Below, one piece after another: positions 1-7,674 of a stretch of 64,000 nucleotides of DNA (position 1 is the first letter of the stretch; each line of letters begins with the position of its first letter). Under the pieces are notes generated by a model. That model was not told the DNA's origin. It did no database searches and saw only the letters and a list, made by a program, of their open reading frames with translations. The stretch is from positions 310,001-374,000 of the forward strand of contig NZ_JANAVY020000001.1 in assembly GCF_025195085.2 (NCBI RefSeq), read 5' to 3'. This stretch comes from Vibrio intestinalis (GTDB taxonomy: Bacteria; Pseudomonadota; Gammaproteobacteria; Enterobacterales; Vibrionaceae). A program made the position numbers and the translations under genes.

Positions 1-513
1 CACTTACTTCCTGCCAATACCAGTTCTACTTTGCTGCGTATTATTCGCGGTATTAACACCAAATTTGGCGTAGAAGCGGTACTGCTTAACCACAAAGGTT
101 TGAAACGCGTAGAATTTATTGGCGAAGCAGACCGCGCCATCTTCGCAGCGTTCGCATTTGATATCGTCTACCGTGAACTCAATGAACAAACGGGTAAATT
201 CCGCAACAGTTTTGCCGGTTCAGGCACATCCAGCACTGAAGTAACGCGCCGCGTTAACTCATTTGTGTCTGGTTGGGTTGAAGGTGCACTAGAAAAGCTG
301 CCTATCATTTCGCCTGACGAAGAATCGGCAAACAAAATCGAAGATTACATCGATAAAGAATTCAAAAATATCGACCGTGAAACCTTCAAACAGCAACTTC
401 GTGAAGCGATGAAAAACCTCACCGACGACTACGAAGTGGGACTAAAGAAAGGCCGCACTGTCTCAGTTAGCCGCCCTATCGATGGTGCTCAAGCACCAAA
501 AATGCTGCGCTGA
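1..513 (+). CDS. DUF2786-like protein, 3' part only
   Basis: The frame is open from base 1, so the true start lies before the window. The visible 170 residues look like the C-terminal half of proteins carrying DUF2786: an alpha/beta stretch with a VEFIGEADRA motif followed by AFDIVYRELN, then a basic tail ending in KMLR. Function of that family is unknown; members occur in phages and in many proteobacterial chromosomes. No Shine-Dalgarno precedes the internal TTG at 31, which argues against an internal start. The gene ends 65 bases before the promoter candidate of the next gene and appears to be a separate transcript. Family call is from pattern memory only. Confidence 0.6.
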   Translation, partial: HLLPANTSSTLLRIIRGINTKFGVEAVLLNHKGLKRVEFIGEADRAIFAAFAFDIVYRELNEQTGKFRNSFAGSGTSSTEVTRRVNSFVSGWVEGALEKLPIISPDEESANKIEDYIDKEFKNIDRETFKQQLREAMKNLTDDYEVGLKKGRTVSVSRPIDGAQAPKMLR

Positions 514-577
514 TTAACGGTTTTCTGAAGCTTGTGTTCATCACAAGTTAATCTTGTGTCAAATATAGTAAGAATAA

Positions 578-606
578 TTGACATAAAGAACGACATAAGG
601 TTAATT
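578..606 (+). promoter_or_regulatory. Candidate sigma-70 promoter for the OmpA-type lipoprotein
   Basis: A perfect -35 hexamer TTGACA (578-583) is followed, after 17 bases, by TTAATT (601-606). The start codon of the lipoprotein lies 45 bases downstream. No operator dyad is obvious around it. Confidence 0.45.
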
Positions 607-650
607 GAAGCCTATTCCACCTAATTTGATATCACATGGAGAACATATCC

Positions 651-1319
651 GTGAAAAAAATGACTATTGCCCTAGCGATTGCTATCGCACTAACAGGCTG
701 TCAGGCGACTCAACGTCAAAACGCAACGACCGGTGAAACGGAAACTAACTCTGCAACTAAAGGTGCACTTCTTGGTGCGATTGCAGGTGCAACGATTGGT
801 CTTGCTACAGGTGATAACTCGAAAGAACGCGGTAAGCACGCTCTCATTGGCGCGGCAAGTGGCGCGGCAATCGGTGGCGGCGTGGGTTACTACTTTGACC
901 AACAAGAAGCTGCTCTACGTAAAGAGCTAGTAAACTCGGGCGTACAAGTAGAACGTGTTGGCGAAAACCAACTGCTTCTTCGCCTTGAAAACGGTATCGG
1001 TTTTGCGTCAAGCAGCTACCAGCTTGACCCAAGCATCCACCGCACACTGCGCGGCGTAGCGCGCATCCTAGTAGAGTACCCAGATACTAGCCTAGTGATC
1101 GAAGGTCACACAGATAGCACTGGTGCAGACACTATGAACCAAACGCTTTCTGAGCAACGTGCTGAGTCTGTTCGTGGCTACCTAGTACAACAAGGCGTTG
1201 CAGCGGGCCGTGCTATTTCTCGTGGCTACGGTGAGCGTTACCCATTATGTACAAACGACACTCAAACAGGTCGTGCGTGTAACCGCCGAGTTGAAATTAA
1301 GATCCTACCTCTGAAATAA
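651..1319 (+). CDS. OmpA-family lipoprotein with glycine-zipper segment
   Basis: 222 residues from a GTG start, chosen because a GGAG sits nine bases upstream; the ATG at 636 has no such site. A short signal peptide ends in the lipobox LTGC, giving a lipidated Cys17. Residues about 38-85 are a Gly/Ala-rich glycine zipper (GALLGAIAGATIG and a second copy), typical of a membrane-embedded hairpin. Residues about 105-222 are an OmpA-like peptidoglycan-binding domain, with the EGHTDSTG motif, the NQTLSEQRA helix and the closing NRRVEI motif. The architecture matches YiaD/Pal-like outer-membrane lipoproteins that anchor the envelope to peptidoglycan. A cysteine pair (LCTND and RACNRR) near the end may form a disulfide. 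It is monocistronic, with a terminator just after the stop. Precise partner unknown. Confidence 0.85.
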   Translation: MKKMTIALAIAIALTGCQATQRQNATTGETETNSATKGALLGAIAGATIGLATGDNSKERGKHALIGAASGAAIGGGVGYYFDQQEAALRKELVNSGVQVERVGENQLLLRLENGIGFASSSYQLDPSIHRTLRGVARILVEYPDTSLVIEGHTDSTGADTMNQTLSEQRAESVRGYLVQQGVAAGRAISRGYGERYPLCTNDTQTGRACNRRVEIKILPLK

Positions 1320-1336
1320 TAGGTAACCCGTCTTTC

Positions 1337-1372
1337 AAGCCGTTAGCTTTGATGAGTTAGCGGCTTTTTTAT
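1337..1372 (+). terminator. Intrinsic terminator after the OmpA-type lipoprotein
   Basis: A 12-bp stem (1337-1348 with 1355-1366, two G-U pairs), a six-base loop and a run of T to 1370. It ends only a few bases before the RBS of the next gene, so that gene must have its own promoter or rely on read-through. Confidence 0.85.
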
Positions 1373-1386
1373 TTTGGAGTTTGTTG

Positions 1387-2424
1387 ATGTTAAAAGCTGC
1401 GATGTTAATGCTTGCGTTGTTCTCTGCCAGCTCATGGGCCATGACCCCAGCTGAATTTGAACAACTACTGCACCAAGCTGAACTAAACAACCCGCGTGCT
1501 CAATACCAAGTCGCTAAAGCGTACCAACTCGGAGATGGCGTATCTGCCTCTTCAAGCGAAGCCCTGTACTGGCTAGAGCAAGCAGCAAATCATCGCTACA
1601 AGCAAGCGCAAAATGAATTGGTTGCCTACTACCAACAGCCTGAAACTCAAAACATGAGCAAGGCGATGTTCTGGTTAACCAAACTGGCAATTAATGGCGA
1701 TGACCAAGCTCAATTTGAACTGGGGCAGCTATACGAAGATCAAGGCAAACAGCTTTCAGCGACCTCCCAAGCCAAAATTTGGTATCAACTCGCCGCAGAG
1801 CACAACTCTCAAGCTGAAGAAGCATATTCACGCGTGTTAGAAGCGGAATTTAACGCCCAGCGAGCCAAACAAGTGGCTGCGATCAATGAAATGGACGAGC
1901 AGCTCAATCACACTGCCTCTTCGCCAATCTCCAAAACAAACCGCAACTCTGCCCCGCTATTTACTCCATTAAGTTATGCGCTACTCACATTGGTGGCTTT
2001 ATTAGTGACCGCAGTGGCCTGGCTTTGGCGTTCAAGCAAAAGTTCTATTCAGCAGCTTTCTAGTGATGCCAATGTACATTCGTCGAAAAGCGAGCAGCTG
2101 AAACAACAAATCAAGCAGCAAGAATCGACATTAAAACAGCAGAAACGCCAGATGGAAGCGATGTACAACCAACTGAAAAAACAGCAGTTGGAACTCAAAA
2201 ACAACCATCAAACACCCGTTGCTAAGCCGGCTTCTGCGACAAGTTTTAGCCTAGCCTGCGCCTTATTTGGGTATGACAGTCAAAAGTTACCTGATGAGAA
2301 GCAGATTAAGGTTCGCTATAAGCAGCTATGCAAAATTTATCACCCCGATTTAAAAGGCAGTGATGAAGAGATGAAAAGACTCAATAGCGCTTTAAAATTA
2401 ATACTCAAAAACGTTAATAAATAG
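1387..2424 (+). CDS. Sel1-repeat, membrane-spanning, C-terminal J-domain protein
   Basis: 345 residues from ATG 1387 (GGAG seven bases upstream). Order of parts: a signal peptide or N-terminal anchor (residues 1-18, ending SSWA); two to three Sel1-like TPR repeats (about 30-150, with AKAYQLGDG, ALYWLEQAA and KAMFWLTKLA); a polar linker; one hydrophobic segment (about 195-214); a Gln/Lys-rich coiled coil (about 220-275); and a C-terminal J-like domain with the diagnostic HPD tripeptide at 319-321. The HPD loop is what stimulates DnaK ATPase in J proteins. With a cleaved signal peptide, the Sel1 part would be periplasmic and the J domain cytoplasmic. The J domain is at the C-terminus, like DjlA. 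Substrate and partners are not evident from neighbours. Confidence 0.75.
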   Translation: MLKAAMLMLALFSASSWAMTPAEFEQLLHQAELNNPRAQYQVAKAYQLGDGVSASSSEALYWLEQAANHRYKQAQNELVAYYQQPETQNMSKAMFWLTKLAINGDDQAQFELGQLYEDQGKQLSATSQAKIWYQLAAEHNSQAEEAYSRVLEAEFNAQRAKQVAAINEMDEQLNHTASSPISKTNRNSAPLFTPLSYALLTLVALLVTAVAWLWRSSKSSIQQLSSDANVHSSKSEQLKQQIKQQESTLKQQKRQMEAMYNQLKKQQLELKNNHQTPVAKPASATSFSLACALFGYDSQKLPDEKQIKVRYKQLCKIYHPDLKGSDEEMKRLNSALKLILKNVNK

Positions 2425-2592
2425 TTGCAAAACAATAAACACCGATCGCGTTTTGCTCAAAACATACGCATACCAGTGCCTGCGCAATCGATCACCCTCC
2501 CAGTTATTGCAACAAATAGTTAACCTCAAATAACTAAATGTGCCATAATTAGCGTTGAAAATAACGCCTGGTGATAACGGTGGGAGCAAAAC

Positions 2593-2778
2593 ATGTACAC
2601 TAAAGAAGGCATTTGCGACTGGTGTAAAAAGCCAAGCCTATTAAAAAAGCACGATTATCTTGACGGTAAATGTCATTACGCTTGTCGTGAGTGTGATGAT
2701 ATGGCGACACTGGATGTGCGCCAATTCAATATTGCAGAAGCAAAGCAAGTCGAGCGTCAAGCGCAGTCAATGCGATAG
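2593..2778 (+). CDS. Small zinc-ribbon protein, function unknown
   Basis: 61 residues with two cysteine pairs, CDWC near residue 8 and CREC near residue 32, which would form a four-Cys zinc knuckle. The rest is charged, with a basic helix at the C-terminus (EAKQVERQAQ). GGGAG lies six to nine bases before the ATG. A strong terminator follows at once, so it is a single-gene transcript. It resembles short conserved vibrio hypothetical proteins, and I cannot assign a function. The larger frame 2660-2956 in another register is a shadow. Confidence 0.7.
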   Translation: MYTKEGICDWCKKPSLLKKHDYLDGKCHYACRECDDMATLDVRQFNIAEAKQVERQAQSMR

Positions 2779-2800
2779 TGCCACACCAAGGACGATGCCT

Positions 2801-2827
2801 AAGCCACCATTGAACGGTGGCTTTTTT
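2801..2827 (+). terminator. Intrinsic terminator after the zinc-ribbon gene
   Basis: An 8-bp GC-rich stem (AAGCCACC with GGTGGCTT), a seven-base loop and six T. It carries no T run on the other strand, so it is not a clear terminator for maiA. Confidence 0.85.
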
Positions 2828-2849
2828 GTATTAGCACGATCTTACTCGC

Positions 2850-3494
2850 CTACTTTGCTTTCGGTGCATCCGGCTGCTTTTCTGGCGCGGCCTGCTGAAA
2901 CGCCTCCTTGGTCATCAGACGTAAGTAAAGCCGTTCAATGGTTGGAAACTCGGTGATATCAAGGTTAAAGCGCAGCGCGTTATACACTTGTGGCACCAAA
3001 CAGACATCCACCAGCGACACATCCGCACCCACACAATAGTTACCCGCAACCTTGTGCAATTTCTCATCAAGAGCTGAAAAACCCACCTGCATCCAATGTT
3101 GTAACCATTGCAAATTCTGCTTATCGCTAAATCCCTGATTGGTGAGGTATTGCTGTACCCTTAAATTGTTCAGCGGGTGTATATCAACCACGATATCTTG
3201 CGCGAGAGATTGCACTAAGTAGCGTTCTTGACCATGCAAAGGGATCAATTGCGGTTCAGGATATTGCTCATCCAGATATTCCAATATGGTCAAAGATTGA
3301 CTAATTACCGTCCCACCATCCACCAACACCGGTACTAAGCCACTGCCATTAACATCACGAAATAGCCCCTTATGTTGCTCGCCACCCTCTTTAAGCAAGT
3401 TGACAGGTAAGGTTTCAAACTCGATTTGTTTTAAATTGAGTGCAATCCTTACTCGATAACTGGCGGACGAGCGCCAATAACTATATAGCCTCAT
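2850..3494 (-). CDS. maiA: Maleylacetoacetate isomerase (zeta-class GST)
   Basis: 214 residues. It isomerises 4-maleylacetoacetate to 4-fumarylacetoacetate with glutathione, the step between homogentisate dioxygenase and fumarylacetoacetase. The N-terminal thioredoxin-like GST domain carries the zeta-class SSAS motif (SYWRSSASYRVRIALN at residues 5-20) and the cis-Pro/ESL-type stretch around VISQSLTILEYLDE. The C-terminal helical domain has DVCLVPQVYNA. It is the last gene of the operon, and its ATG overlaps the stop of the upstream hydrolase gene by four bases (ATGA), so translation is probably coupled. The C-terminus is rich in Lys, Pro and Ala. Confidence 0.95.
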   Translation of the reverse strand: MRLYSYWRSSASYRVRIALNLKQIEFETLPVNLLKEGGEQHKGLFRDVNGSGLVPVLVDGGTVISQSLTILEYLDEQYPEPQLIPLHGQERYLVQSLAQDIVVDIHPLNNLRVQQYLTNQGFSDKQNLQWLQHWMQVGFSALDEKLHKVAGNYCVGADVSLVDVCLVPQVYNALRFNLDITEFPTIERLYLRLMTKEAFQQAAPEKQPDAPKAK

Positions 3495-4501
3495 TGCTGC
3501 CTCACTACCGTTTGTTCAATGGCGCCAAAAATGGTGCAACCCTTGTCATTCAGCATCTCAATGCGAACATCGTCACCAAATGCCATGAAGGGTGTGCTGG
3601 GCTCGCCGTTTTGAATGGTTTCCAACATGCGTAACTCAGCTATGCAAGAGTACCCTAACCCGCCATCAGCGACCGCGCTACCGAGTTCTGTTCCTTGTTT
3701 GTTGGATACTGTTCCCGAGCCAATGATGGTGCCTGCGGTTAATGGACGGGTTTTCGCCGCATGAGCGATAAGCTCGGCAAAGTTAAACGTCATGTCTTCA
3801 CCCGCATTGGGGTAGCCAAATGGTTGATGGTTGTAGAACGAGCGTAGTGGTAAATGAACTTTATTATCCTGCCACGCTTCTCCTAACTCATCAGGAGTAA
3901 CAGCCACAGGCGAAAAGGCCGATGATGGCTTAGATTGATAAAAACCAAACCCTTTGGCTAACTCAGCAGGTATAAGCCCTCGCAGCGACACATCGTTCAC
4001 TAGCATCAACAAACGAATCGACTCACCCGCTTGTTTAACACTGCTCCCCATCGCCACATCATCACAAATCACAGCAACTTCCGCTTCAAAGTCGATTCCC
4101 CAACTTTCATCTGCCACACAGATATCATCATTAGGGCCAATAAAAGCATCGGATCCGCCTTGATACATTAGCGGATCTTGCCAGAAGCTTTGCGGCATTT
4201 CAGCGCCGCGCGCTTTACGAACCAACTCGACATGATTGACATACGCAGAGCCATCCGCCCAATGGTACGCTCTCGGTAACGGCGCTTCACACTGTTCAGT
4301 GATAAACGGCATCGCTTCTAATGCATGGTGCTCTAAAGCTTGTGAAATTCGATACAGTTCTGGCTCAACGTCTGCCCAGTTATCCAGTGCTTGCTGCAAG
4401 GTAGTTGCGATTTGAGGCACTGCAACACATTCGGTTAAAGAGTGATTGACGACGACTAACATGCCGTCTCTGGTATGATTTTTCAGCGTAGCCAACTTCA
4501 T
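3491..4501 (-). CDS. Fumarylacetoacetate hydrolase-family protein (fumarylacetoacetase)
   Basis: 336 residues, the FAH fold. Metal-binding motifs are visible: WGIDFEAEVAVICD (the E-x-E pair) and the later NDVSLR, which supplies a ligand Asp. A Gly-rich GTIIGSGTVSNKQG loop follows near residue 260. It cleaves fumarylacetoacetate to fumarate and acetoacetate, the last step of homogentisate degradation. It is shorter than the eukaryotic FAH but matches the bacterial type found in this operon. It lies 15 bases after hmgA and overlaps maiA by four bases. The assignment to this step rests on family plus operon position. Confidence 0.9.
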   Translation of the reverse strand: MKLATLKNHTRDGMLVVVNHSLTECVAVPQIATTLQQALDNWADVEPELYRISQALEHHALEAMPFITEQCEAPLPRAYHWADGSAYVNHVELVRKARGAEMPQSFWQDPLMYQGGSDAFIGPNDDICVADESWGIDFEAEVAVICDDVAMGSSVKQAGESIRLLMLVNDVSLRGLIPAELAKGFGFYQSKPSSAFSPVAVTPDELGEAWQDNKVHLPLRSFYNHQPFGYPNAGEDMTFNFAELIAHAAKTRPLTAGTIIGSGTVSNKQGTELGSAVADGGLGYSCIAELRMLETIQNGEPSTPFMAFGDDVRIEMLNDKGCTIFGAIEQTVVRQQ

Positions 4502-4516
4502 ATCCGCTCCTTGTTA

Positions 4517-5638
4517 TCAATCCTTACTTTGCCAACTATTCACGTAGTCGTGATTTTCTACTTGCTTGGCCTGTTCTGAACTTTCTAAAGCATGGCGCGT
4601 GTCTATCATTACCGCCACTTCATCTGTACGTTTTTTCTTGTCGGTTTGCCCTGCGGCGAAAGCTTTAGGATGCGGCCCATGGGTAAAACCCGCAGGATGA
4701 AAGGTCACCATGCCCGCAGAGATATTATCGCGACTGAAAAAGTCCCCTTCGTGATAAAACAGCACTTCATCATAGTCATCGTTATTGTGGTAAAAAGGCA
4801 CTTTCAAAGCGCCAGGGTCAGTCTCCATCGGCCGCGGGACAAAGGTGCAGACAACAAAGCCTTGCCCAACAAAAGTAGTGTGTGCAGATGGCGGTAAATG
4901 ATAGCGGTGAGACATTAAAGGGCGTATGTCGCGCCAATTAAGCTTAACGACCGATAGATCACCATGCCAACCTACGGCATCTAACGGATTAAACGGATAG
5001 GTAATCACACTCTGTTTACCATGACGCTTCACTTTTACTTGAGTGGTGCTTTCGCTGTATTGAGCTTGAAACTCTTTATCAATTTTCGGTACGTCTAACA
5101 CCGCAGGATCAAAAATGGCATGACGCCCCACAATGCCTTTATCTGGCAAATCATATTCACCATCGGTATTTTCAATCATTAAGATGAACATGGGTTCGTG
5201 TGGCGTAATACGCCAACTGGTCGAACGAGGAATCAATACATAATCCCCCGCGACCACACTAAAATGGCCATAATCGCAGAAGAACTCCGCGCTACCTTGG
5301 TGGATGAACAGCAAGTCATCACCATCAGCATTTCTCACCAAATGATCCATTTCGTGGCTCAACTGCCACACGCGAAGCTTGCACTCTTGGTTAGAGAGTA
5401 ACATCGGCACATCCCAAGGTGACGGCTGATAAGCCAGTTCGACTTGATTGAAATCGAAGGCTCTTGGTCTCAACTCCCCTTGCCAACTTGACCAAGAGGT
5501 CGGTGGATGTTGGTGGTGAAAATGGGCCGCCGAGCCATAAAACCCCTGCCGACTTGCTTCGCGTTCATAAATTGCCTGTTTCGGGAAGTCGGCATGGGCT
5601 TGTTTCGAACACACCCCTTCTCGATGTGGATAAGCCAT
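4517..5638 (-). CDS. hmgA: Homogentisate 1,2-dioxygenase
   Basis: 373 residues from ATG 5638 (protein start MAYPHREG), chosen because AAGGA lies 11 bases upstream and the longer frame runs back into hppD. It opens the ring of homogentisate to maleylacetoacetate with Fe(II) and O2. Two cupin halves are seen. The C-terminal one holds the iron-site motifs YDEVLFYHEGDF and FHPAGFTHGPHP. It starts four bases after the hppD stop. This is the roughly 380-residue bacterial form, shorter than the human enzyme of about 445. In vibrios, loss of this gene is known to give brown pyomelanin; here it is intact. Confidence 0.95.
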   Translation of the reverse strand: MAYPHREGVCSKQAHADFPKQAIYEREASRQGFYGSAAHFHHQHPPTSWSSWQGELRPRAFDFNQVELAYQPSPWDVPMLLSNQECKLRVWQLSHEMDHLVRNADGDDLLFIHQGSAEFFCDYGHFSVVAGDYVLIPRSTSWRITPHEPMFILMIENTDGEYDLPDKGIVGRHAIFDPAVLDVPKIDKEFQAQYSESTTQVKVKRHGKQSVITYPFNPLDAVGWHGDLSVVKLNWRDIRPLMSHRYHLPPSAHTTFVGQGFVVCTFVPRPMETDPGALKVPFYHNNDDYDEVLFYHEGDFFSRDNISAGMVTFHPAGFTHGPHPKAFAAGQTDKKKRTDEVAVMIDTRHALESSEQAKQVENHDYVNSWQSKD

Positions 5639-5642
5639 GTTT

Positions 5643-6716
5643 TTACGCATCCTTGAGTACCCCACGACGAATCTGGTCTTCTTCTATCGATTCAAACAAC
5701 GCTTTGAAATTACCCTCACCAAAACCTTGGTTTCCCTTACGTTGAATAATTTCAAAAAATACCGGACCAATGACGGTTTGCGTGAATATTTGCAATAAAA
5801 TGCCATCTTTCATTGGTGCGCCATCTATTAAGATTCGCAGAGATTTCAGGAGTTGCAAATCTTCCCCATGATCGGGCACTCGCTGATCGATCTTTTCGTA
5901 GTAAGTATCAGGCGTTGGCATGAACTCAACCCCACGTTCGCGCAGCAATTTCACCGTTTGGTAGATATCGTCAGTACTTAACGCAATGTGCTGAATACCT
6001 TCACCCTTGTACTCTCGAATGAACTCCGCGATCTGAGATTTGTCATCACTTGATTCATTAATCGGTATACGTACTTTGCCGCAAGGCGCTGTCATGGCTC
6101 GGCTTACTAACCCAGTCAGCTTGCCTTCAATATCAAAGTAACGAATCTCTTTGAAGTTACCGATACGCTCATAAAAGCTCGACCAGACATCCATCCGGCC
6201 TTGATTTACGTTGTGAGTAAGGTGGTCTATGACCAGTAAACCAGTTTGCGCTTGAGCAATCCGCTCATCATGATCAGGATAAAAAACGAAATCCACTTGA
6301 TAGATGTTTTGCTCGCCAAATCGGTCGACAAAGTAGATCAAGCTATCACCTATGCCATAAATCGCTGGAATAGAAAGCTCCATCGGCCCTATTTGCGTTA
6401 CATACGCTTGCGCGCCCTGTAATAACGCGTGAGCCATCGCCTCGCCTGAGTCTTGCACTCTGAAGGCCATCCCACACACTGAGGGGCCATGCAGCTTAGC
6501 GAAATGTTCTGCTTGGCTATGAGGCTGGGCATTAACGATGAAGTTAATATCACCCTGTTGGTAAAGCCATGCCTGCTTAGAACGATGTTTCGCGACTTCA
6601 GCAAAGCCTAATGATGTGAACAGTGATTTTAGTTGGGCAATGCCCTCTAAATTTGCAGCGGTATATTCGACAAATTCGAACCCATTGGTACCTAACGGAT
6701 TAGCTAACTTTTCCAT
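5643..6716 (-). CDS. hppD: 4-hydroxyphenylpyruvate dioxygenase
   Basis: 357 residues from ATG 6716, preceded by a strong GGGGGAAG. It converts 4-hydroxyphenylpyruvate to homogentisate, the entry into this operon. It has two VOC-fold halves. The iron triad is readable as His165 (IDHLTHNV), His243 (IQHIALSTDD) and Glu322 (FFEIIQRKG), the spacing expected for the bacterial enzyme. The C-terminal NQGFGEGNFKALFESIEE helix gates the active site. It is the first gene of the operon; three dyads in the upstream region are the likely control sites. Confidence 0.96.
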   Translation of the reverse strand: MEKLANPLGTNGFEFVEYTAANLEGIAQLKSLFTSLGFAEVAKHRSKQAWLYQQGDINFIVNAQPHSQAEHFAKLHGPSVCGMAFRVQDSGEAMAHALLQGAQAYVTQIGPMELSIPAIYGIGDSLIYFVDRFGEQNIYQVDFVFYPDHDERIAQAQTGLLVIDHLTHNVNQGRMDVWSSFYERIGNFKEIRYFDIEGKLTGLVSRAMTAPCGKVRIPINESSDDKSQIAEFIREYKGEGIQHIALSTDDIYQTVKLLRERGVEFMPTPDTYYEKIDQRVPDHGEDLQLLKSLRILIDGAPMKDGILLQIFTQTVIGPVFFEIIQRKGNQGFGEGNFKALFESIEEDQIRRGVLKDA

Positions 6717-6846
6717 GCTACTTCCCCCATAAAACCCTATTACAAACATGTACCTTGAAGGGGATTATTGGTAGTTAAGCTAGTGTTTTACTCAGTAGGT
6801 TAAAAATGTACAAGAACGTAAAACATAAAACCAAACTAGATATGAC

Positions 6847-6864
6847 ATTGTTTTATAAAACAAT
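6847..6864. promoter_or_regulatory. 18-bp perfect palindrome in the hppD/TetR divergent region
   Basis: ATTGTTTTATAAAACAAT reads the same on both strands. It lies 131 bases upstream of the hppD start, on the hppD side of the divergent region. It is AT-rich and has no T run, so it is more likely an operator than a terminator. Which regulator binds is unknown. Confidence 0.5.
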
Positions 6865-6899
6865 TATTCGATAATCGCGTAAAAAATAGCTTACACTGC

Positions 6900-6919
6900 A
6901 ATTAACCAGTTGGTTAATT
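6900..6919. promoter_or_regulatory. 20-bp dyad, candidate TetR-family operator
   Basis: Nine-base arms AATTAACCA and TGGTTAATT flank a two-base centre. Size and symmetry fit a TetR-family dimer site. It lies between hppD and the divergent TetR-type gene, which makes that protein the first candidate to bind it. Confidence 0.55.
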
Positions 6920-6985
6920 ACACAGATTTTGAACTAACTTGCAAGAATCTGACTTATTTTGTTAGATCTTATGGTTTGCTGTTCT

Positions 6986-7002
6986 GTATTGAAATACAAT
7001 AC
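6986..7002. promoter_or_regulatory. 17-bp inverted repeat close to the TetR-type start
   Basis: Arms GTATTG and CAATAC are separated by five bases, 34 bases before the start codon of the regulator. The position suits autoregulation of the regulator. The short arms make chance possible. Confidence 0.35.
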
Positions 7003-7035
7003 TGCATTCCAATAACGTAAGATTCGTTAAAGACA

Positions 7036-7494
7036 ATGCCAAAAAGAAGCAAAGAAGATACCCAAGCGACAATCAACTTGATCTTAGACACGGCGACCAA
7101 ACAACTACTCGAAAGTGGCTATGAAGCGATGTCGTACACAACGCTAAGCAAAGAGACGGGAATCTCCCGTACAGGTATAAGCCACCACTTCTCGAAAAAA
7201 ACCGATTTTCTTGAAGCTCTACAGGCTCGACTGATCAAGCAATTTGCCGAACAATTGGATTTTAAAAACAGTTTGACCGACTTTAATGACAGTTGGGTCA
7301 CCGGATTAGAAAGAAAGCGCTTTCGTGCGATCTTAACCCTCATCCTGTCTCAAATCGGTAAAGGGGAAAAAGAACAGCAGTTTTCTCGTGGGTTCCTAAG
7401 TCAAATTACCCAAACCTCAACCACTATCTTCGGGGATGATGCGCAAAAATCCTTAGATACGTTAGTTGGCATGAGCTTTATCGCGCTTATCTAA
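7036..7494 (+). CDS. TetR/AcrR-family transcriptional regulator
   Basis: 152 residues. The N-terminal HTH (about 29-50) reads YTTLSKETGISRTGISHHF, followed by the KKTDFLEAL helix typical of TetR proteins. The C-terminal ligand domain is short (about 100 residues), as in a vibrio-type TetR subgroup; I do not think it is truncated. It is transcribed away from the tyrosine-degradation operon across a 319-base region with three dyads, so control of hppD-hmgA-fahA-maiA is the natural inference, but nothing in the protein shows the ligand. RBS is weak. Confidence 0.8.
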   Translation: MPKRSKEDTQATINLILDTATKQLLESGYEAMSYTTLSKETGISRTGISHHFSKKTDFLEALQARLIKQFAEQLDFKNSLTDFNDSWVTGLERKRFRAILTLILSQIGKGEKEQQFSRGFLSQITQTSTTIFGDDAQKSLDTLVGMSFIALI

Positions 7495-7505
7495 TCATCG
7501 AACTT

Positions 7506-7552
7506 CTCGGTATGTGATTCCCATAACACCCACACACCAATCATATACCGAG
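7506..7552. repeat. Long inverted repeat, 14-base arms
   Basis: CTCGGTATGTGATT and AATCATATACCGAG (one G-U in RNA) flank a 19-base loop, 11 bases after the TetR-type stop. There is no T run behind the stem on the plus strand, so a factor-independent terminator is unlikely. It could be an RNA-stabilising hairpin or an operator. Confidence 0.5.
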
Positions 7553-7674
7553 ATTATCCTCCTACTCGTCAACCCGCCCCATCATTTACAGAAACAAAAC
7601 TTGATTTAACGCAGTGTATTGTTCTGGTTGAAAGCGTTATGGTAACCGCCTCTGCTACCTATCGAGGCATTAAA

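Noticed and set aside
2660..2956. 98-codon plus-strand frame running past the zinc-ribbon gene
   Set aside because: It crosses a strong terminator and the end of maiA; composition is unlike a gene.
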